This document shows positions 50,177 to 54,894 of a stretch of 54,894 nt of DNA, in pieces; the first letter of the stretch is position 1; each line of letters begins with the position of its first letter. The translations under genes were made by a program, and so were the position numbers. Below the pieces are notes generated by a model, which was not told the DNA's origin, made no database searches, and saw nothing but the letters and a program-made list of their open reading frames with translations. The stretch is from Bacteroidales bacterium (GTDB taxonomy: Bacteria; Bacteroidota; Bacteroidia; Bacteroidales; WCHB1-69): positions 1 through 54,894 of the forward strand of contig JAGCCZ010000068.1 of the NCBI GenBank assembly GCA_017651425.1, written 5' to 3'.

Positions 50177-50530
50177 TTATCCTCTGCGCTCTTTGATACG
50201 AGCTTTCTTGCCCGTGAGGTTGCGGAGGTAGAAAATGCGTGCGCGACGCACGACACCACGCTTGTTGACTTTAATCTCGGCAATCATCGGGGTTGCGAAG
50301 GGGAAGATTCTCTCCACACCGATGCCGCCGGAAATCTTTCTCACCGTGAAGGTCTTGGTGGCGCCGGCACCATTGATTTGGAGCACAACACCTTGGAATT
50401 GCTGGATACGCTCCTTGGAGCCTTCCACGATTCTATAGGAAACGGTGATGGTGTCACCAGCCTTGAATTTCGGAAATTCTTGTTTCGTAATGAAATTGTC
50501 CTCTACGTACTGAATCAATTCTTGTTTCAT
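50177..50530 (-). CDS. rplS: 50S ribosomal protein L19
   Basis: A 117-residue ribosomal protein at the 30S-50S interface. The sequence has the L19 pattern: [30 protein letters not shown], then [19 protein letters not shown] and [26 protein letters not shown] at the C-terminus. Length is normal. It is transcribed alone: a perfect -7 box lies 44 bases upstream of the ATG and a strong terminator follows. Confidence 0.97.
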   Translation of the reverse strand: MKQELIQYVEDNFITKQEFPKFKAGDTITVSYRIVEGSKERIQQFQGVVLQINGAGATKTFTVRKISGGIGVERIFPFATPMIAEIKVNKRGVVRRARIFYLRNLTGKKARIKERRG

Positions 50531-50573
50531 CTCTTTATTTCTTTTTATTATTTTTCACTTCTATTTCAAGGCT

Positions 50574-50582
50574 GCAAAAATA
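50574..50582 (-). promoter_or_regulatory. -7 promoter box of rplS
   Basis: The minus strand reads TATTTTTGC (exact match), 44 bases before the rplS ATG. Confidence 0.6.
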
Positions 50583-50618
50583 CATTTTTTTCGTTACCCC
50601 TCCCCCTACCCTGCCTTG

Positions 50619-50639
50619 TTTTTTCCAATTTGGAAAAAA
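50619..50639. repeat. AT-rich inverted repeat (possible operator or terminator)
   Basis: A ten-base arm TTTTTTCCAA and its exact reverse complement TTGGAAAAAA are separated by a single T. It lies 37 bases upstream of the rplS -7 box. The very short loop makes a protein-binding site more likely than an RNA hairpin. Confidence 0.4.
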
Positions 50640-50834
50640 ACATTTTTATTGAATAATAAAAACAATTGATTGTCAGATATTTAAATTGCTTTTTCAACAA
50701 TTGAAAGATTAAAAAAAGAATCCTCTTTCACAAAGAACAACTGCCTAATCATGTGAATTTTCCGATTAAAAATGTCAGATTTGGCATGATTTTTCCGCAA
50801 AAACATGACATGAAATGCCCCGTGCCGCTCTTGA

Positions 50835-51590
50835 CTATTTCCGAACAATAACACTGCCGCTGCCCTGGTGGGTGGCCAAAATGAGCACCTCCGCAATCTG
50901 CACATGGGCAGGAGCGTTGGCGGCAAAAACAGCCACATTGGCGATATCGTCGCCCGTCAGCGGTTTGATGCCCTTATAGACGTTGGCCGCACGCTCCGTG
51001 TCGCCATGGAAACGGGTGTTGCTGAAGTTCGTCTCCACAAGTCCGGGCTTGAGGTTTGTCACACGCACGGCGCTGCTGGCCACGTCAAGGCGCAGTCCGT
51101 CGGTCAAGGTCTTCACCGCCGACTTGGTGGCACAATAGACGTTCCCGTTGGCGTATGCCGCGTCGCCAGCCACGGAGCCGACATTGATGATGTGCCCGCG
51201 GTCGCGCGCCACCATCCCGGGCACGATAAGCCGTGTCATCGTCAGCAAACCCTTGATGTTGGTGTCAATCATCGTCTCCCAATCGTCGAAACTGCCTTCG
51301 TATTCAGGTTCCAGACCGAGGGCCAAGCCGGCATTGTTCACCAGCACGTCAATCTCGCGCCACTCCTCGGGCAGCTCATTGATGCAACGTGTAGCCTGCT
51401 CGCGGTCACGCACGTCGAAGAGCAACGTCAGCACTTCCGTGCCTTTTTCAGCCAGTTCCCTGCGAATTTCCTCCAGTTTTTGCTCATTTCGACCTGTCAA
51501 GATCAGTTTGTCACCATTCTCGGCGAACTTTCTCGCACATCCGAGCCCGATACCGCTCGTGGCACCTGTTATCATTACAATCTTATTCAT
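50835..51590 (-). CDS. Short-chain dehydrogenase/reductase (YdfG-like)
   Basis: A 251-residue classical SDR using NAD(P). Cofactor motif ITGATSGIGLGCARKF, structural motif VLVNNAGLA near 84-92, catalytic Ser in NVGSVAGDAAY and the Tyr-x-x-x-Lys pair in YCATKSAVKTL. The overall look is closest to the YdfG/serine 3-dehydrogenase (3-hydroxy acid) group, but substrate cannot be assigned. The ATG at 51590 is chosen over an in-frame TTG at 51596. It follows galK on the same strand after 66 bases, possibly as the last gene of the galM-lipoprotein-galK series. Confidence 0.9.
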   Translation of the reverse strand: MNKIVMITGATSGIGLGCARKFAENGDKLILTGRNEQKLEEIRRELAEKGTEVLTLLFDVRDREQATRCINELPEEWREIDVLVNNAGLALGLEPEYEGSFDDWETMIDTNIKGLLTMTRLIVPGMVARDRGHIINVGSVAGDAAYANGNVYCATKSAVKTLTDGLRLDVASSAVRVTNLKPGLVETNFSNTRFHGDTERAANVYKGIKPLTGDDIANVAVFAANAPAHVQIAEVLILATHQGSGSVIVRK

Positions 51591-51656
51591 AATCAATATG
51601 TTAAAAAGTTAAGGTTCCGATTACAAAAAATGCATTTTTTACAGCCAGCGTGTATT

Positions 51657-52790
51657 TTATCTCTCCCCCGCCCCGTCGCCGATCTCCGCCACATAGAAAT
51701 CGGCCTTGATCCGGAACTGTAGCTCATAGGCATCTCCTACTTCCTGGATAAACGCCTCCACTTGGTCTTCCGCAATCAGCGTCACCGTGCAGCCGCCGAA
51801 GCCCGCGCCGGTCATGCGGCTGCCGAGCACGCCGGGGAACTGCTGCGCCTTCCCGGCTAAGAAGTCCAATTCGGGACAGGTCACCTCATAGTCGTCGCGC
51901 AGAGAGGCGTGCGAGGCGTTCATCAGCTGTCCGAAGCAGGCCATATCGCTGTTTTTCAAGGCGATGATGGCTTCTTTCACGCGAGTATGCTCGCTCACCG
52001 CGTGTCGCGCCCGCCTGAGAACGTCACCGCTCAGATGCACCGAAAGTTGCCCGAACTGCTCCATCGAATATTGGCAGAGGTTGTCGGCTTCCAAGTATGG
52101 CTGTAGCGTCTCCAATGCCTGTTGGCACTCGCTGCGCCGCTGGTTGTAGGCCGAATCCACCAGCCCGCGCTTCTTGTTGGTGTTGGCGATGACGAACTTC
52201 AGCCCGCGCATCTCCAACGGTACGTGCTCGTACTCCAACGTGTTGCAGTCCAACGCAATGGCACAGTCTTTCTTTCCGAATCCGGAGGCAAACTGGTCCA
52301 TAATGCCGCAGTTCATCCCCACGAAGTCGTTTTCGGCGTGCTGGGCCATCTGCACTAACTCGAGCATCGTGAAAGGCTCCCCGTTGAGGGCGTTGAGGGC
52401 CACGGCAGTCACCATCTCGATGGAGGCCGACGAGGAGAGTGACGCCCCGATGGGCAGGTCGCCGCTGTAGTGGAAATCATACCCCTCCACACTCCAGCCA
52501 CGGTCAGAGAACTCCTTGAACACTCCTAAAGGATAGTCCACCCAAGCCTGCTGCCGCTCGGTCAACGCATCGCCACACAAGGTGAAAGCCTTCGGTTCGT
52601 TGTCGGAGGAGAAGCCACAGGAAAAGTGATCAAAGCGTTCCGTCACCGTGAGATATGTGCCCATGCTGAGGGCTGCGGGGAAGACAAGCCCGCCGTTGTA
52701 GTCGGTGTGTTCGCCAATAAGGTTCACGCGCCCGGGGGCGAAGAAACGGTGTTGGCGACGCATCCCGTCCGATGACATGTTCCCGCCCAT
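51657..52790 (-). CDS. galK: Galactokinase
   Basis: A 377-residue GHMP kinase phosphorylating D-galactose at C1, the entry step of the Leloir pathway. Motifs in order are FFAPGRVNLIGEHTDYNGG (about 16-34), the ATP loop GASLSSSASIEMVTA (about 115-129) and the C-terminal MTGAGFGGCTVTLI (about 335-348). The N-terminus is short: the usual 20 or so residues before the first motif are mostly missing, leaving MGGNMSSDGMRRQHR. The ATG directly follows the stop codon of the lipoprotein gene; the ATG codons for Met5 and Met10 are alternative starts. It works with galM nearby, but galT and galE are not in the window. Confidence 0.94.
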   Translation of the reverse strand: MGGNMSSDGMRRQHRFFAPGRVNLIGEHTDYNGGLVFPAALSMGTYLTVTERFDHFSCGFSSDNEPKAFTLCGDALTERQQAWVDYPLGVFKEFSDRGWSVEGYDFHYSGDLPIGASLSSSASIEMVTAVALNALNGEPFTMLELVQMAQHAENDFVGMNCGIMDQFASGFGKKDCAIALDCNTLEYEHVPLEMRGLKFVIANTNKKRGLVDSAYNQRRSECQQALETLQPYLEADNLCQYSMEQFGQLSVHLSGDVLRRARHAVSEHTRVKEAIIALKNSDMACFGQLMNASHASLRDDYEVTCPELDFLAGKAQQFPGVLGSRMTGAGFGGCTVTLIAEDQVEAFIQEVGDAYELQFRIKADFYVAEIGDGAGER

Positions 52791-53669
52791 TTAGTTGTAC
52801 AAATAATTATACGTGTGGACAACTTCCAAACCAGTAGAGGCAACGGCTGACCATGTCTTCTTCACCGGATAATCATCTTCATACTCGTAAGAATATTCGA
52901 GACCTATCTCTACATCATAGAGAGCGGAATGGGTGACAGTCTGGGATTCCACAACATTGTTGGCAGAGTAGAGTTCTTCAAAGCCGTTCAACGAGCCGTA
53001 GCCGTTGCTGAATAGACCTTTCAGAGGATTGATGGCATTGTCGTATGTCCACTTATAGTTCTTATTGAGCACACCGTTGACAAATTGCTCCATACTGACC
53101 AAATTTCCGCCATCCCACACCAACTTGTACACAGCGGTGGCCTTCTCGTCCGACGGTTTGATGACTTCGGCAATCTCATCAGGCAGCACCAGTTGCAGAG
53201 GATTTACGACGGCAATGCCATTGGACTTGGAATAGCCCGTGACCGTGATTTCCACCACATTCTTGTCCTCCCTCACAAAGGTGTACACAGCCACATCCTT
53301 ATCGCTGGAAGTATGGGTGATCTTCATCAGGTTCTTGCCCTCGTATGTAAAATTGTAATCATCGATATCCGATCCCGACACGCAGTGCAACGAAGACACC
53401 CGCTTTTTCTTGTCGTATTGCGGCACAATGACGCCGTCAATGTCTCCGTCACCGTCTCTTAAGGTGATTTTGGAGAGCAGTTTGCCCGTCCACTCCCATT
53501 CCTGGTAATCGGACACGGCGGTAGTGGTGATTCCCCACATTGAACTGGTCGTGATATGTTCGATTTTGGCAATTTTCTTCTTGGGAAGATACTGGCCCTC
53601 CTTTTGGCAAGCGGAGAACAGGAAAGCACCTATAATGAAGCAAACGATGATTTTAGTTAAGTTCTTCAT
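52791..53669 (-). CDS. Lipoprotein of unknown function (DUF4595-like YD pattern)
   Basis: A 292-residue lipoprotein: signal helix, lipobox FLFSAC (Cys near residue 20), then an all-beta body. Repeated strand-turn units of the type YDKKKRVSSLHC, YNFTYEGKNLMKI, YTFVREDKNVVEI and YKLVWDGGNLVSM resemble the DUF4595/YD-like lipoproteins common in Bacteroidales, whose role is unknown. It sits between galM (72 bases upstream) and galK (no gap), with a perfect -7 box 56 bases before its ATG, so it is likely to be translated from the same mRNA as galK. Confidence 0.75.
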   Translation of the reverse strand: MKNLTKIIVCFIIGAFLFSACQKEGQYLPKKKIAKIEHITTSSMWGITTTAVSDYQEWEWTGKLLSKITLRDGDGDIDGVIVPQYDKKKRVSSLHCVSGSDIDDYNFTYEGKNLMKITHTSSDKDVAVYTFVREDKNVVEITVTGYSKSNGIAVVNPLQLVLPDEIAEVIKPSDEKATAVYKLVWDGGNLVSMEQFVNGVLNKNYKWTYDNAINPLKGLFSNGYGSLNGFEELYSANNVVESQTVTHSALYDVEIGLEYSYEYEDDYPVKKTWSAVASTGLEVVHTYNYLYN

Positions 53670-53724
53670 AAGTAATAGTTTTAATAATTATCTTTGTAAG
53701 AATTGATATGTGATAATATCAGTC

Positions 53725-53733
53725 TGCAAAAAT
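53725..53733 (-). promoter_or_regulatory. -7 promoter box of the lipoprotein-galK unit
   Basis: The minus strand reads TATTTTTGC (exact match), 56 bases before the lipoprotein ATG and 9 bases past the end of galM. Confidence 0.55.
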
Positions 53734-53741
53734 AAAAAAAA

Positions 53742-54894
53742 TTATATGAATCTGAACGAAGTTCTGCTGCGGTACACTTCTCCCGGGCGCAAAAATGCAT
53801 CCGACTCCGGCCAATGCCGGTTGGGCGAGTCGGGAAACTTCTGCGTTTCCAAGCAGACGGCCGATCGTTGTTGGTACTTCACCCCACCCTTCCCGACGAC
53901 GGTGCCGTCGAGGAAGTTGCCAGTATAGACCTGCATTCCGGGTTCGGTGGTGAAGACCTCCATCGCAATGCCCGTCTCCGGGCTCTCTAAGCGGGCGCAG
54001 GGACGGGTGTCGTCGTCCTTCGTGTTCAGCACCCAGTTGTGGTCGTAACCGTGTCCGCGCCTAAGCTGCTCGAAATCGGCGTTGATGTCGCGACCGACGG
54101 CTTTGGGCTGCCGGAAATCCATGGGGGTGTCCTCCACGGAGGCCAGCTCGCCCGTCGGAATGAGGGTCTCGTCGATGGGTGTGTAGCGGTCGGCATCAAT
54201 CATCAGTATGTGGTTGAGGATGTCGGTGGAGGCGTCTCCATTGAGGTTGAAGTAGCTGTGGTTGGTCATATTAATGACGGTCGGCGCGTCTGTAACCGCC
54301 TTGTACTCAACATCCAGCGCATTGTCGTCCGTCAGCGTGTAGGTAACGCGGGCGCACACGTTGCCCGGGAACCCGCTGTCGCCGTCCTCGCTGACCAAGC
54401 TCAGCACCAAGCGGTTGTCGCTTGCAGATTCCACATTGAACATTCGGTACTGCCAGCCGTCGGGCCCGCCGTGCAGGCAGTGTGGGCCATCGTTCTGCGG
54501 CAGTTGATAGGTTTGTCCGTCAATGGTTATCTGTCCGTTGCACAGCCGGTTGGCGTAGCGTCCGATAATGGCCCCGAAGTCGGAGCGGTGGTTTTCGGGC
54601 AGGTAATCTTCCGGTGTGTCAAATCCGAGCACCACATCGCGCAGTTGCCCATGTTTGTCGGGCACCCAAAGCGACACGACGCGCCCGCCGAGGTTGGTGA
54701 TGTCCGCGCGGAGGCCGTGGGGGTTTGTCAGCGTGAAAATATGTATTGAGCCATCGTTATAGTCCGTTTTTGTCGAAAATTTATCCCGAAGCTCAGAAAT
54801 CCTTTCGATTGTGTCATCCTCTTGCTTTTCGCTAAGCCGCAATCCAAATTTTATTGTGTTTGGAGGTCCATTCTCCAATCGGTAATGTATTCGA
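53742..54894 (-). CDS. galM: Aldose 1-epimerase (galactose mutarotase), start beyond right edge or unclear
   Basis: About 380 visible residues of an enzyme interconverting alpha and beta anomers of galactose and other aldoses, supplying substrate to galK. Motifs are IGRYANRLCNGQ, NDGPHCLHGGPDGW with the first catalytic His, TNHSYFNLNG with the second, GYDHNWVL, and CLETQKFPDSPNR with the catalytic Glu near the C-terminus. The frame is open to the end of the window, and no ATG occurs upstream of the conserved core; a TTG at 54878 is the only nearby alternative. Homology seems to begin around IHIFTLTNPHG, so about 45 N-terminal residues are of unclear status and no signal peptide is visible. 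Confidence 0.9.
   Translation of the reverse strand, partial: RIHYRLENGPPNTIKFGLRLSEKQEDDTIERISELRDKFSTKTDYNDGSIHIFTLTNPHGLRADITNLGGRVVSLWVPDKHGQLRDVVLGFDTPEDYLPENHRSDFGAIIGRYANRLCNGQITIDGQTYQLPQNDGPHCLHGGPDGWQYRMFNVESASDNRLVLSLVSEDGDSGFPGNVCARVTYTLTDDNALDVEYKAVTDAPTVINMTNHSYFNLNGDASTDILNHILMIDADRYTPIDETLIPTGELASVEDTPMDFRQPKAVGRDINADFEQLRRGHGYDHNWVLNTKDDDTRPCARLESPETGIAMEVFTTEPGMQVYTGNFLDGTVVGKGGVKYQQRSAVCLETQKFPDSPNRHWPESDAFLRPGEVYRSRTSFRFI

Larger units (their letters stand above)
50531..50834. other. 304-base AT-rich gene-free region
   Basis: It contains the rplS promoter box (50574-50582) and a nearly perfect inverted repeat at 50619-50639 (TTTTTTCCAA, one base, TTGGAAAAAA). The remainder, up to the end of the SDR gene, is AT-rich with no convincing gene or terminator. 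Confidence 0.6.

Overview
The window looks like a chromosomal segment of a Bacteroidales bacterium, probably an uncultured gut- or rumen-type lineage of medium G+C. Evidence: many perfect or near-perfect copies of the Bacteroidetes -7 promoter box TAnnTTTG(C) just upstream of genes; a TonB-dependent receptor with an N-terminal carboxypeptidase-regulatory-like domain; DUF4199 and BatD proteins; methylmalonyl-CoA epimerase; GH78 and GH29 glycosidases; and no recognisable Shine-Dalgarno pattern. No prophage, transposase, integrase, CRISPR array or rRNA gene was seen.

Layout. 0-5.8 kb: the end of a YD-repeat-like protein, a UvrA-family ATPase (-) and a secreted GH78 alpha-L-rhamnosidase. 5.9-22 kb: a tight + strand series of pyrG, a Na+/solute symporter, a Cache-PP2C-HATPase signalling protein, a STAS antagonist, an alginate-export-type outer-membrane protein, a two-module NRPS ending in a reductase domain, its Sfp-type PPTase and a CapA-like lipoprotein. 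22-24.3 kb (-): AI-2E family permease and asparaginase. 24.5-32.1 kb (+): glycosyltransferase, acyl-CoA ligase, TonB receptor, a periplasmic HMA protein with a Cys/His repeat tail, a secreted EEP-family phosphoesterase and a Dpm1-like glycosyltransferase. 32.1-37.7 kb: repeats, tgt, a membrane glycosyltransferase, a sigma-70 family factor, a metallo-beta-lactamase-fold hydrolase and an alpha-L-fucosidase. 37.8-46.9 kb (+): HdrB- and HdrA-like redox proteins, an 18-residue-repeat protein, a MurL-family protein, a nucleotidyltransferase, PepE, BatD and an L,D-transpeptidase. 47-54.9 kb (-): tRNA-Glu, a hypothetical protein, DUF4199, mce, a membrane methyltransferase, rplS, an SDR, galK, a lipoprotein and galM.

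The most interesting unit is 9.26-20.74 kb. The NRPS reads C-A-T-C-A-T-R, so it should release a reduced dipeptide (aldehyde or alcohol, probably N-acylated because it starts with a condensation domain). The PPTase that would activate it starts at the base after the NRPS stop. Directly upstream, with gaps of 12 nt or less or start/stop overlaps, lie an outer-membrane beta-barrel and a partner-switching pair in which sensor, phosphatase and kinase-like domain are fused in one membrane protein. This suggests a signal-responsive natural-product locus, although both the product and the target of the switch are inferred.

A second theme is repeated DNA. Tandem heptanucleotide arrays occur at three loci. 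One lies in frame inside the UvrA-like gene just before its second Walker B motif, one supplies the stop codon of a glycosyltransferase gene, and one fills a whole intergenic region. A pair of GC-rich hairpin elements lies at 32.16-32.24 kb. Two proteins carry near-perfect internal repeats (a Cys/His decapeptide and a DRWG octadecapeptide). A MurL-type epimerase homologue, an HdrBA pair without HdrC, and a Tgt lacking its zinc-site cysteines are further points of note.
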